64,000 nt of DNA from Winogradskyella thalassocola (GTDB lineage: Bacteria > Bacteroidota > Bacteroidia > Flavobacteriales > Flavobacteriaceae), in contig NZ_FNCZ01000002.1 of the NCBI RefSeq assembly GCF_900099995.1, positions 124,001 to 188,000 of the forward strand, in the 5' to 3' direction. This document shows, piece by piece, positions 35,809 through 44,797 of this stretch. The position numbers were made by a program, and so were the translations under genes. Position 1 is the first letter of the stretch. The number at the start of each line of letters is the position of its first letter. The notes under the pieces were generated by a model. The model was given only the letters and a program-made list of their open reading frames with translations. It ran no database searches and was not told the origin of the DNA.

Positions 35809-37386
35809 ATGAAAATATTTTACCTTACAGCATTAGCTGTAGCTTTTTGTCATACGACAAAGGCACAAGATCTATCTACGACCATGCATATAAGTGCAGG
35901 TACAACAGTTATCGTGTCATCAGGCACTACACTTTCTGCATCAGAAATAAACCTTAAATCCACATCAGACAGCTTTGCGTGCTTATTTCTAAACGACGAT
36001 TTAGAGACCTCTACAATTGTGAATTATGATCGTTATGTTAACATTATTGGCACGTCAGGCCAAAATGGAGGTAACGATTTAGTGTCGTTACCGGTAAAGA
36101 CCATAGCAGATGCTACTTTTTCCGATTTCTTAACGTATACCGATGGTATAAATGCCAATTCAGTGATTATACCAAATGCACCATCGCTAGTAACATTATA
36201 TGCCTTTGGACCTTATAACAACACTAATCAATCCTACACCAATTATAATACAGCTACAGATGGAGGTGTTATACTTAAAAGAGGAATAGGTTACAGAGCT
36301 TCAAGTTATAGTGGACAGACCGTAAGATTTACGGGTACAGTATCTACGGTATCAGAATCTGTTGAGATATCTACAAATAATAATGCATGGAACTCAATAG
36401 GCAATCCCTACCCAACATTCATAGATTCTCAAGCTTTTCTATCTGCAAATTCTGCAGTGTTAGATCCAAATGCAGTAGCAATCTATGCTTATAATAGTGG
36501 TACTAATACCGATACAGGTTCTGGAACCTTTGGTAACTTTACAATTATTAATGGATTAACCAATACAGACATCAATATTGCACCTGGTCAAGCATTCTTA
36601 GTCGCAAATGATCCTGTTGATCCCACAAATCAGATAAGCTTCACTACAGCTATGAGAATTTATGGAGGAACAGATGATTTTATATTAGGTAGAGATGCCA
36701 ATCAAAATCAAATGTTACGCCTTCAAGTTGAAAATGGTACGAATGATTTTGCAACAGAAATTTACTTTAATGCTAATTCAACATTAGGGCTAGATCCTGG
36801 CTATGATGCTGCACTTTATAATGGAGCGGGTTATAGTTTGAGCTTGTATTCTCATTTAGTTGAAAATAACCTTGGCAAAAATATGGCGATTCAAAGTCTT
36901 GGACTTAATAATCAAAATGATATTAGTATACCTCTAGGTCTAAAAGCAGCTCAGGGACAGCAAATTACATTCACTATTGAAGCATCTACTCTACCAGAAG
37001 AGGTTGAGGTCTATTTAGAAGATAGCCAAACCAATACGTTTACTTTGTTAAATACGAATAGCTATTCATTTACCGCTAATACCGCTATTTCTGGTACCGG
37101 ACGGTTCTACCTTAGATTTGAAACTAGTTCATTATCAACTATAGATCTAAATAGCGAAAGCTTACAAATCTTTGCAAGCGAGCAGACCCTTTTTATCAAC
37201 GGATCACTTTTGGCAGATACAGAAGTCTCAGTTTACGATATTCAAGGCCGTTTAGTGCTTTCTTCTTTCTTAAAGGAAGCGTCAGACAGAAACACTATAG
37301 ATGCCGCTAATTTAAGCCAAGGCATCTACGTCGTTAAGTTAAATAATAAAATACAACAGCAAACTAAGAAGGTCATTTTTAAATAA
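35809..37386 (+). CDS. T9SS type A sorting-domain secreted protein
   Basis: A 525-residue secreted protein with signal peptide MKIFYLTALAVAFCHTTKAQ. The body is beta-rich and shows elements common in flavobacterial T9SS proteins (NYDRYVNIIGTSGQNGGNDLVSLPV, WNSIGNPYPTFIDSQAFL, NIAPGQAFLVAND). The C-terminal about 75 residues are a type A sorting domain (LFINGSLLADTEVSVYDIQGRLVLSS ... GIYVVKLNNKIQQQTKKVIFK). No catalytic domain recognised. It lies 243 bp before another secreted protein on the same strand. Confidence 0.8.
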   Translation: MKIFYLTALAVAFCHTTKAQDLSTTMHISAGTTVIVSSGTTLSASEINLKSTSDSFACLFLNDDLETSTIVNYDRYVNIIGTSGQNGGNDLVSLPVKTIADATFSDFLTYTDGINANSVIIPNAPSLVTLYAFGPYNNTNQSYTNYNTATDGGVILKRGIGYRASSYSGQTVRFTGTVSTVSESVEISTNNNAWNSIGNPYPTFIDSQAFLSANSAVLDPNAVAIYAYNSGTNTDTGSGTFGNFTIINGLTNTDINIAPGQAFLVANDPVDPTNQISFTTAMRIYGGTDDFILGRDANQNQMLRLQVENGTNDFATEIYFNANSTLGLDPGYDAALYNGAGYSLSLYSHLVENNLGKNMAIQSLGLNNQNDISIPLGLKAAQGQQITFTIEASTLPEEVEVYLEDSQTNTFTLLNTNSYSFTANTAISGTGRFYLRFETSSLSTIDLNSESLQIFASEQTLFINGSLLADTEVSVYDIQGRLVLSSFLKEASDRNTIDAANLSQGIYVVKLNNKIQQQTKKVIFK

Positions 37387-37629
37387 GTTTTAATTTACGG
37401 TTCTACACATTTTAGGTATAGCATTATTCACGCGATACGATTATATGTTTGTAACACGGTGGTTTAATTATTTAAATAAAAAAAAGAGCAAAGTACGTTC
37501 TTTTTAAGATCCCTTTCAATTGGTCCTACACCATTAACTAGTACACAAAATTTCAATAAAAATAGTCATCGTAAGGATGAACACTATTCATTTACCCCAA
37601 ATATTTATTAACCTCACAACCCTAAATTT

Positions 37630-39087
37630 ATGAGACATTTTAAAACATTACTTTTTAGTTTATTACTTACAGTTACCGGAATATCTACTGCACAAGTAGG
37701 AATCGGTACAGATGCCCCAGATGCTTCATCGCTATTAGATTTAAAATCAAACTCTCAAGGTTTGTTAGCACCCCGCATGACAACCCTAGAACGGGATGCT
37801 ATTGCAAGTCCTGCAGAAAGTTTATTAGTTTTTGACACCGACTTAGATGCCTTTTATTATTATAATACTACAACTAGCACTTGGGTAGAATTAGCGAATA
37901 ATAACGCTGCTAAACGAAACAATTACAAACTCATAAAATCTGCAGATGATTTAGCTGCAGAATTAATTGCTGGTGGAGGCTCTAGTTATCTACTAGAAGA
38001 AAACACCTATTACGAAATTAATGGAACGATAACATTAGCGTCTCCTATTGATTTAAATAACGCCTACATTTCTGGATTAGATGCTAATGAAGATGTGCTC
38101 TCAGCAACAGGAGTTGTTTTTAAAGGTAGTACTGGTGGTGGTATCAGAAATGTAACACTAAAAGGAACTAAAGCTTTTGAAATTACTGGTCCAGGAATCT
38201 CAACCAGTTCAGCTCTTTTAGTTCAAAACCTTAATATAAATGATATGACTAGTGTTGGTACGGTTTCAGATTTGGGATTATACTTTGGTAACATCAATAA
38301 GTTTGCAAATAACTCGGATGGAATTACCTTTTCTAATATTGGTAACTTGTTACTAAATACGCAAGCGTGGTTAAGCAGTAACAACGGAACTTTTGAAACC
38401 TTTACTGGTACTTTCGGTTTAATAGAAAAAGTAAGTGGCTTTAGTACAGTAGATGGTTCAGATGTAGCAATGGACGTTAGTAGTGGTAGTCTTAGCGTAG
38501 GGACTGGTATTCTACAAGGCACTGTGTTTTCTGGTACAACATCTAATCCAGCAGGCTATATTGACGGCTATGCAACAGGATCTTATGACGGTTATAATTT
38601 TAGTACTTCATGGGAAGTAGATGCACCAGGTATTCCTAAAGAAAGCGATGATACGGTTACAGCGAATTTATATTACGATGAAGACAGTTCATTTGGTGTT
38701 GTTAGTGTAACGAATTCAATTCCTTTTAAACTACCAGTTAATACAAAAGCAATTAGGCTCTTTAGAACTGCAGAAGGTACAGGCACCGATAGTGAAAATA
38801 GAATTATTTATGAAGGAGAAAAAGCAAGGGCTATAAATGTATTTGCTTCAATATCGTTTACAACAACGGATGGAACGCAATTTGCTTTTTCTATTTACAA
38901 AAATGGAGTTAAAGTGACAGGCACAGAAGCAATAGTTAATGTGCTAAATATTAATGAGAGACAATCGGTTTCAGTAATTGGTACTGTAACGGTTGAAAAA
39001 AATGATTACATTGAACTATATGTTAGAAAAACTTCAGCTAACAATGAACAGATTTTAATTTCTTCATATAACTTAATTCTGAACTAA
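37630..39087 (+). CDS. Secreted fibre-like protein, unknown function
   Basis: A 485-residue exported protein. Signal peptide to about residue 21 (STAQ). Residues 22-95 match a module frequent in flavobacterial surface proteins: VGIGTDAPDASSLLDLKSNSQGLLAPRMT ... LDAFYYYNTTTSTWVEL. The middle looks like a right-handed parallel beta-helix (short repeats with Gly, Asn and Ser turns), and the last about 110 residues resemble a C1q/TNF-like or tail-fibre tip beta sandwich (RLFRTAEGTG ... IELYVRKTSANNEQ). No T9SS sorting domain is apparent, so the route to the surface is unclear. A terminator follows at 39111. Confidence 0.7.
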   Translation: MRHFKTLLFSLLLTVTGISTAQVGIGTDAPDASSLLDLKSNSQGLLAPRMTTLERDAIASPAESLLVFDTDLDAFYYYNTTTSTWVELANNNAAKRNNYKLIKSADDLAAELIAGGGSSYLLEENTYYEINGTITLASPIDLNNAYISGLDANEDVLSATGVVFKGSTGGGIRNVTLKGTKAFEITGPGISTSSALLVQNLNINDMTSVGTVSDLGLYFGNINKFANNSDGITFSNIGNLLLNTQAWLSSNNGTFETFTGTFGLIEKVSGFSTVDGSDVAMDVSSGSLSVGTGILQGTVFSGTTSNPAGYIDGYATGSYDGYNFSTSWEVDAPGIPKESDDTVTANLYYDEDSSFGVVSVTNSIPFKLPVNTKAIRLFRTAEGTGTDSENRIIYEGEKARAINVFASISFTTTDGTQFAFSIYKNGVKVTGTEAIVNVLNINERQSVSVIGTVTVEKNDYIELYVRKTSANNEQILISSYNLILN

Positions 39088-39110
39088 ATTCATTTCTAAA
39101 TTATAATTTA

Positions 39111-39145
39111 AAGCCTTCGGTAATTCACACCGAAGGCTTTTTTTG
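39111..39145 (+). terminator. Terminator after fibre-like protein gene
   Basis: A 10-bp perfect stem aagccttcgg / ccgaaggctt with a 9-base loop and a seven-T run. Confidence 0.9.
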
Positions 39146-39416
39146 TTTTTAAATTGTTCGACATAGAAAAGCTTTTCTTGAGTTGATAACCACGATATAT
39201 AATTAAAGGTGATTAATTAATTGTATGGTTTTTTTTCGGGATTGGTAAAAGCTTTACTGACGCTATTTAGAAATTCTTCTTGGCTGAATTTTAACTCAAT
39301 TCTAAGACAATGTTAAGGAATTGCTAAGTCTTTCGTTTTAGGTGATTTATGTGTGGTATGGAGATCTAAAATCGTGTTTTAATTCGTATCTTTATAAACA
39401 CCAAATTACATGTGCT

Positions 39417-39563
39417 ATGAAACTACTTCAAGTCTTTAAAAAACAATTCTTCCGTACAAAACCACAACAGGTTAATGTTAACGCTACGCTTACTTTAATT
39501 CAGCCTAAAACTATAATGTCTAATACGTTTACAAAGGACGAGGACACTTTTATGTTTATATAA
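39417..39563 (+). CDS. Possible 48-residue peptide gene
   Basis: The only open frame in the 696-bp gap between 39088 and 39783. It starts KLLQVFKKQFFRTKPQQ, is basic and amphipathic at the N-terminus, and ends SNTFTKDEDTFMFI. An upstream in-frame ATG at 39342 would add 25 unlikely residues. A promoter-like tatcttta precedes the start by about 30 bp. No family recognised. It could be a leader peptide, a small secreted peptide or chance. The rest of this gap contains nothing I can identify. Confidence 0.35.
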   Translation: MKLLQVFKKQFFRTKPQQVNVNATLTLIQPKTIMSNTFTKDEDTFMFI

Positions 39564-39783
39564 TCTATAGTCTCTCTATTTTTGTAGTGCGTTTATAGAT
39601 CGTCTTTGAAATCGTCAGGGGTGGGGATTTTATTGCACAATTTAGATGCTTATCTGAGTTATAGGGAATTAAAGGTGCATTGTAATGCGCTTTATAACGC
39701 TACTGAGGTAATAGCTCTAAAATTGCTTGCCAACTGCCTACCGAAATTAAGGATTAGTATTAAATAAATTATACTTTAGAGGC

Positions 39784-41448
39784 ATGAAACCTAAGCATAC
39801 GTCATTCCTCTTTTTTTATATCCTATTTTGTTTACTCGAACTCACAAGTCTTCAAAATGTTTTTGCACAGCAGCCCATAGATAGTACGCGCTATTATAAG
39901 ACGTTAGCCTTAAAGCCTCAAAATGCAAAGGATTTGTTGATGTCTGAATACTATTTCAAAAGTCATTATGAAAAAGCCTTAAAACAAGAGGATACGACTA
40001 AGGCCATTATTCATTTGTATTATATCGCGAGTATTGATTTTAAAAAAGGTGATTATATTGAGAGTGAGGAAACAGCTGTTAAAGCTTTAAATTTTATCGA
40101 TAAAATGGATCCGTCTCCTTATATCGTATCTACACGGAAAAGTTTTTATAATCTTTTGGGTCTAATGTATACAGCGCAAAAGCATCAACAAAAAGCCCTA
40201 GAATTGTATAAAAATGCTTTTAAAATGGCACTATCCGCATCCGATAGTGCTCTAATTTATAATAATCTATCGCTTGTGTATCAAAAGTTTGATGACCTCG
40301 GTAATGCTCAAAAAGAAATAGGTAAAGCCTATCAGCTTTTACCACGAATCACTGATACTATAACACAGGCTCTAGTTATAGATAACTACGGTTTTATTGC
40401 GTCTAAATTAAACCCTGAGACTGGTATTGACTTTATGACTAAGGCTTTAAAATTACGAGAAGCGGTAAAGGATACCTCTACTATTTATACAAGTTATTGG
40501 CATTTGGCAGATTATTATGCTCGAATAAATAACGAGATAGCCTCTAAAAGCTATGCGTTGAAGTCTCTTGAACTTGCCGAAATCATAAATTTAGATTCTT
40601 ATAGAAATAATTCTTTAGGCATACTGGTTACTATTAGTGATGATGCTTATGCCAGAGCTTATAAAAAACTAAATGATAGTATTTATACCTCAGAAAAAGA
40701 GAGCTTAAATCAATATGCATTATTAAAATATGATAATTCAGAATATAAAAGAAAAGCTTTAGAGAGTCAATTAGAAAAAGAACAGCAAGAATTTAGAACT
40801 ACCTATGCCATTTTAATAGCGTCCCTTATTGCTGTATCTGCTGTGTTCTTATATTTTATATTGCGCGCAAGACATAAAAAAGAAAAATTGCAACAGGTGT
40901 TTGATACCGAATCGCGCATCTCAAAAGAAATTCATGATGAAATCGCAAATGATGTATTTCAGGTGATGACCAGACTAGAACATAAAGCTCTAAAGCCTAA
41001 GGCCCTTAAAAATGAACTGCATCTATTATATCATAAAACACGAGATATTTCTAAAAAGCACAGCGTTTTAAATGCGGATTATCCGTTTATAGACTACCTA
41101 GAAGAATTATTAGAAAGTTTTAATGATACCGATACTAATATTATCATTAAAGGGCTTTCCGAAATCTCTTGGGACACGCTACCAGATTTAAAACAGCTCA
41201 CTATATATCGGGTTTTACAAGAGTTATTAATCAATATGAAAAAGCATAGTGGAGCGTCGATAGTGGTTATTATGTTTGTAAAAGCACCCAAAGGACTTCA
41301 TGTAAATTACAGCGATAATGGTGTTGGTTCTGTGTTAAAAAAAGGAAATGGTCTTCAGAATACGGAAAACCGTATTCAATCTATTAATGGAACTATTACT
41401 TTTGTAACACAACCCAATAAAGGGTTCAAAGCCAACATAATTGTGTAG
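39784..41448 (+). CDS. TPR-containing sensor histidine kinase (HisKA_3/NarX-like)
   Basis: A 554-residue membrane kinase. Signal segment at 7-28, a TPR array at about 50-300, a coiled coil, one membrane helix at about 341-361, then a NarX/DesK-like transmitter. The probable phospho-acceptor is H384 in ISKEIHDEIANDVFQ. The ATP-binding part has RVLQELLINMKKHSGA and YSDNGVG plus GNGLQNTENRIQSINGT. It is followed 2 bp later by its response regulator, forming a two-component operon. Different from the two LytS kinases in this window, which use another transmitter class. Confidence 0.88.
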   Translation: MKPKHTSFLFFYILFCLLELTSLQNVFAQQPIDSTRYYKTLALKPQNAKDLLMSEYYFKSHYEKALKQEDTTKAIIHLYYIASIDFKKGDYIESEETAVKALNFIDKMDPSPYIVSTRKSFYNLLGLMYTAQKHQQKALELYKNAFKMALSASDSALIYNNLSLVYQKFDDLGNAQKEIGKAYQLLPRITDTITQALVIDNYGFIASKLNPETGIDFMTKALKLREAVKDTSTIYTSYWHLADYYARINNEIASKSYALKSLELAEIINLDSYRNNSLGILVTISDDAYARAYKKLNDSIYTSEKESLNQYALLKYDNSEYKRKALESQLEKEQQEFRTTYAILIASLIAVSAVFLYFILRARHKKEKLQQVFDTESRISKEIHDEIANDVFQVMTRLEHKALKPKALKNELHLLYHKTRDISKKHSVLNADYPFIDYLEELLESFNDTDTNIIIKGLSEISWDTLPDLKQLTIYRVLQELLINMKKHSGASIVVIMFVKAPKGLHVNYSDNGVGSVLKKGNGLQNTENRIQSINGTITFVTQPNKGFKANIIV

Positions 41449-41450
41449 TA

Positions 41451-42116
41451 ATGTTTAAGAACGTTTTAATTAATGAAGACCATGATGCTGTTCTTGCTAA
41501 TATCACTAAGATATTAACGGAATTGCAAGTGATATCTATTGAAACATCTCAATACTGTGATGAAGCCTATTTAAAATTAAAAAGAGCTGCGTTAGAAGGT
41601 TGTCATTTCGATTTATTAATCACAGACCTCTCGTTTAAAAAGGATCATAGAGTTACAAGTTTAGAGTCGGGTGAGATGCTTATTGAAAAGTTGCGCGACG
41701 ATTTTCCGGATTTACCAATTATAGTGTATTCTATGAAAGATCAGCTTCAAAAAATTAGAGGCTTACTAAATACCTATGGAGTTAATGCGTATGTGTGTAA
41801 AGACCGAAAAGGCAGCATAGAATTAACAGAAGCTATACAAGCGGTTTATGATAATGCGATTTATGTCTCACCACAAGTTAAAAAGGCACTGAGTCCGAAG
41901 TCGCAATTAGAGATCGACGATTACGATATTCGGTTATTACAACTATTGTCTCAAGGACAATCTCAAGATGATATTAGTACTAGTCTTAAATCTAATGGAA
42001 TTACACCCAGTAGTTTAAGTACTATAGAAAAACGTCTCAACAAACTTCGCGAACACTTTAAAGCACATAATGCTATTCATTTGGTGGCTATAACCAAGGA
42101 TTTAGGAGTTATATAA
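41451..42116 (+). CDS. NarL/FixJ-like response regulator with atypical C-terminal HTH
   Basis: A 221-residue regulator paired with the upstream TPR kinase. The receiver domain (1-130) has E9/D10, probable phospho-acceptor D59 in LLITDLSF and a lysine in VCKDRKG. The C-terminal 65 residues (DYDIRLLQLLSQGQSQDDISTSLKSNGITPSSLSTIEKRLNKLREHFKAHNAIHLVAITKDLGVI in sections) form a helix-turn-helix in the LuxR/NarL position but diverge from its usual EIAxxLxLSxxTVKxH consensus, carrying STIEKRLNKL instead. DNA binding is likely but inferred. A terminator follows at 42192. Confidence 0.82.
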   Translation: MFKNVLINEDHDAVLANITKILTELQVISIETSQYCDEAYLKLKRAALEGCHFDLLITDLSFKKDHRVTSLESGEMLIEKLRDDFPDLPIIVYSMKDQLQKIRGLLNTYGVNAYVCKDRKGSIELTEAIQAVYDNAIYVSPQVKKALSPKSQLEIDDYDIRLLQLLSQGQSQDDISTSLKSNGITPSSLSTIEKRLNKLREHFKAHNAIHLVAITKDLGVI

Positions 42117-42191
42117 TTATATAGAAAAACCAGCACTTATCTAAGGATATAATATTGTAGGGAATACTATAGGAGAAGTGCATATGGGAGA

Positions 42192-42221
42192 AGGGCAACT
42201 AGGGATAGTTGCCTTTTTTTT
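42192..42221 (+). terminator. Terminator after NarL-like regulator
   Basis: A 7-bp perfect stem ggcaact / agttgcc with a 6-base loop, then a run of eight Ts. Confidence 0.8.
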
Positions 42222-42257
42222 ATCATCAAACAGAGCAATCTGGAATGTTGCTGATAG

Positions 42258-42671
<414 letters not shown>

Positions 42672-42726
42672 GGATGTATTTGTTTACGTTATTGCTAGCG
42701 CTATGATGTAACCTATGACATTAATC

Positions 42727-42773
42727 TGATTGCTTCGGCAAAAAAGGCATTACAATGACTAGCTCGCAATGCC
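42727..42773 (-). repeat. Dispersed repeat copy (ATTGCGAG...CGAAGCAATC type), degenerate
   Basis: Read on the minus strand it begins gcattgcgag and ends cgaagcaatc, the two ends of a dispersed repeat that also occurs inside hsdM at 61665. The centre differs (about 25 bases with a T run), so this copy is degenerate or has an insertion. Confidence 0.5.
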
Positions 42774-42805
42774 CAGCTTATAAATATTAAGTCGTAATAA
42801 TGAGA

Positions 42806-43249
42806 CTAACGTTTATCGTTAGCATTTGCCCATTCCTTATAGCGGTTAAACTGTTCGGTATCTAGGATATTTTCTAAAATATCAGCTTCAGCGTCTATAC
42901 GATCGTTAGCCGAAAGGTTTTTATAAGGATTTTCGGTATTGGAAGTCATCCAATTGGCGAGTGCTGTTTCATAAAGCTGTTGCTGTTCTTCGCTTAGTTC
43001 AAATTGTTCATATAAACGCATTTGTCTTTCTGGGTCGTTAAGATTCCAGTTTTGATCTATGTCACCGGTTTTTTCTTCGTAAGTATAAACGTCTTCTTCA
43101 AAATTACCATCCTTTTCGTAATTTCGAGTATCGGTAAGTTCTTCGTTCATTGGGTTTCTGGTATCAGTACTTTCTTTTGAGGTTTTATTTTTACACGAAA
43201 AAGAGAGTGTTAATAGCGCTAAGGCTAAAATGTAATATGTTGTTTTCAT
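42806..43249 (-). CDS. Small lipoprotein, unknown function
   Basis: A 147-residue lipoprotein: lipobox FSC with Cys19 after a hydrophobic signal (YYILALALLTLSFSC). The mature part is highly charged and helical: an acidic linker with repeated DTRN/ELTDTRNYEKDG pieces, then EEQQQLYETALANWM and EQFNRYKEWANANDKR. No family recognised; helical pattern resembles periplasmic CpxP/Spy-like chaperones only in a general way. Stand-alone, minus strand. Confidence 0.65.
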   Translation of the reverse strand: MKTTYYILALALLTLSFSCKNKTSKESTDTRNPMNEELTDTRNYEKDGNFEEDVYTYEEKTGDIDQNWNLNDPERQMRLYEQFELSEEQQQLYETALANWMTSNTENPYKNLSANDRIDAEADILENILDTEQFNRYKEWANANDKR

Positions 43250-43493
43250 AAGTCTATCATTTATAATTTAGGTTGAATATATGGAGAAAGCAGTTATTGA
43301 TTTAACTCAAATGGTTTAAATATTAATGATTTAGGTATGGTTGAGTTATGTAGTGGGGGTATTGGTTATGTTGGTGCATAGTTATAGGTTTTTATTATAT
43401 CATTTGAAGTAATTCAGTCAATAAGAAAATGAAACGCGTTAGTCTAGTCTGTTTATTTGAGATACCTTGTAATGAACCTAAAATCATACAATT

Positions 43494-43850
43494 ATGGATA
43501 ATGAATTTGCAAAACACGAAAAAGACTATATAAAGATTTATGAATCTAAAGGGTATACCTCTGGCTTTCATTTTAAGGATGGAACGTTAGTTGGGAATGC
43601 ATCCTCTGATACGTACCAACCCGAGGATCTCCATATTGTAGCTGAGCATCGTTACGAAGGGATGAGTAATCCATCGGACATGTCTATATTATATGTTATA
43701 GAAACGAATAAAGGCGAGAAGGGGACTATGCTTATTGGATTTGGTCCGACGGCAGATTTAGAATTATCCGAATTTTTTAATGCCATACCAGAATCTCAAA
43801 TTTCTGATAAGGCCAATATAAATCTTGATGAAGACTCATCGACGTTATAG
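43494..43850 (+). CDS. Small acidic protein, unknown function
   Basis: A 118-residue cytoplasmic protein that begins DNEFAKHEKDYIKIYESKGYTSGFHFKDGTLVGNAS and contains EDLHIVAEHRYEGMSNPSDMSILYVIETNKGEKGT. It resembles stress-associated phosphoribosylpyrophosphate-like small proteins of flavobacteria in size only; no family recognised. The 244-bp gap before it contains no feature I can name. A strong terminator follows. Confidence 0.6.
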   Translation: MDNEFAKHEKDYIKIYESKGYTSGFHFKDGTLVGNASSDTYQPEDLHIVAEHRYEGMSNPSDMSILYVIETNKGEKGTMLIGFGPTADLELSEFFNAIPESQISDKANINLDEDSSTL

Positions 43851-43863
43851 GCTTTAAAATTAT

Positions 43864-43898
43864 AAAAAAGTCCGACCTCTTAAGGTTGGACTTTTTTT
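43864..43898 (+). terminator. Terminator between 43850 and the convergent small gene
   Basis: Stem agtccgacc / ggttggact with one G-T pair and a 6-base loop, flanked by A and T runs, so it can act on both strands. Confidence 0.85.
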
Positions 43899-43945
43899 AT
43901 TTGTATCTCATTGTTATAGATACATTAATCCGATGATAGTGTGTT

Positions 43946-44107
43946 CTAATCGTCTTTTAAGCGTTCAGCCCTTTCGCGACGCGTTTCGTTCTGCTTGCCA
44001 TACTGGTTATAGTGATCGTCCTTTAATGGGCCTTTCTCATCGGTTGCATTTTTATGCAGACGTTTTTCGTGTTCTGTTTTTGGTGTTTCTTTTTTGTCAT
44101 TTTTCAT
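43946..44107 (-). CDS. 53-residue highly charged protein
   Basis: A short open frame that starts at the ATG at 44107 and ends TAG at 43946. The product begins MKNDKKETPKTEHEKRLHKN and ends NETRRERAERLKDD. Nearly half the residues are Lys, Arg, Glu or Asp, with no hydrophobic core, so it is probably disordered. It has the look of the small hydrophilic stress proteins often encoded beside catalase, CsbD-like and DUF421 genes in Bacteroidota. The codon pattern is coding-like and it lies behind a bidirectional terminator. Function unknown. Confidence 0.6.
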   Translation of the reverse strand: MKNDKKETPKTEHEKRLHKNATDEKGPLKDDHYNQYGKQNETRRERAERLKDD

Positions 44108-44176
44108 GATATAATATATTTAGATTATTAACTAGTTTTCTTTTTAAAATGTGCTAAGTCATTTATTGAGGTTGGA

Positions 44177-44797
44177 CTATTGTAGCTTATGCTTAATGTG
44201 ATGTGGTTCAGTTTCGATATAGTAATGTATGGGTTTAAATGTACCACCATTGCTGTCTTCCGCAGAACATGCCGTGAGTGCCACGAGAAGATCCATTTGG
44301 GCTTCTAGGCGTACATAATCTCCCGCTTTTGAGGTGGGGGGGTGCACGGATAGGTTTCCTTTTGTATCGAACTGTACATTCATAAATAGATTGAAAGCTG
44401 TCGGAATATCATCGATACCAATACCATAGGGTTTTAGATGCTGATGTAAATTGCCTAAGCAGCTTGGATGGTCTCCTTTATGGTTGTACATAATTTGAAA
44501 TGTTTCAGGACTGCAGGGAGCTAATAGAAAATCGTTGCGTCCGTTGGTATCTTCTAAAATATGCATCATCTTTTGCGAACGATTAGACCATAAATAATGC
44601 CCTTTAGTTAGGAGCATGCATTCTTCAAAGTCTAAGGATTTACCAGAGGATATTTTTTCGTTGTAATCCTCAGCATTAAATAAGACCATATCGCTTACTT
44701 GCTCTCCCATAGGATCTATTACGGTAAGGATGTCGCCTTTTTTTAATGTAAAGGCGGCACCAGACTGTTTCTGTATTACGTTAACTAATGGTTTCAT
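44177..44797 (-). CDS. DUF1989 protein (urea carboxylase-associated / carboxyguanidine deiminase-like)
   Basis: A 206-residue cytoplasmic protein of the DUF1989 family. Family landmarks are visible: CSPETFQIMYNHKGDHPSCLGNLHQHL near residues 92-118, FNLFMNVQFDTKGNLSVHPPTSKAGDYVRLEAQMDLLVALTAC near 137-180. Members once called urea-carboxylase-associated proteins include CgdA and CgdB, the subunits of carboxyguanidine deiminase in guanidine breakdown. No carboxylase or allophanate hydrolase is nearby. Its start overlaps the stop of the upstream YqcI/YcgG gene (ATGA), so they are co-translated. A role in the chemistry of a guanidino compound is inferred from both partners. Confidence 0.85.
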   Translation of the reverse strand: MKPLVNVIQKQSGAAFTLKKGDILTVIDPMGEQVSDMVLFNAEDYNEKISSGKSLDFEECMLLTKGHYLWSNRSQKMMHILEDTNGRNDFLLAPCSPETFQIMYNHKGDHPSCLGNLHQHLKPYGIGIDDIPTAFNLFMNVQFDTKGNLSVHPPTSKAGDYVRLEAQMDLLVALTACSAEDSNGGTFKPIHYYIETEPHHIKHKLQ

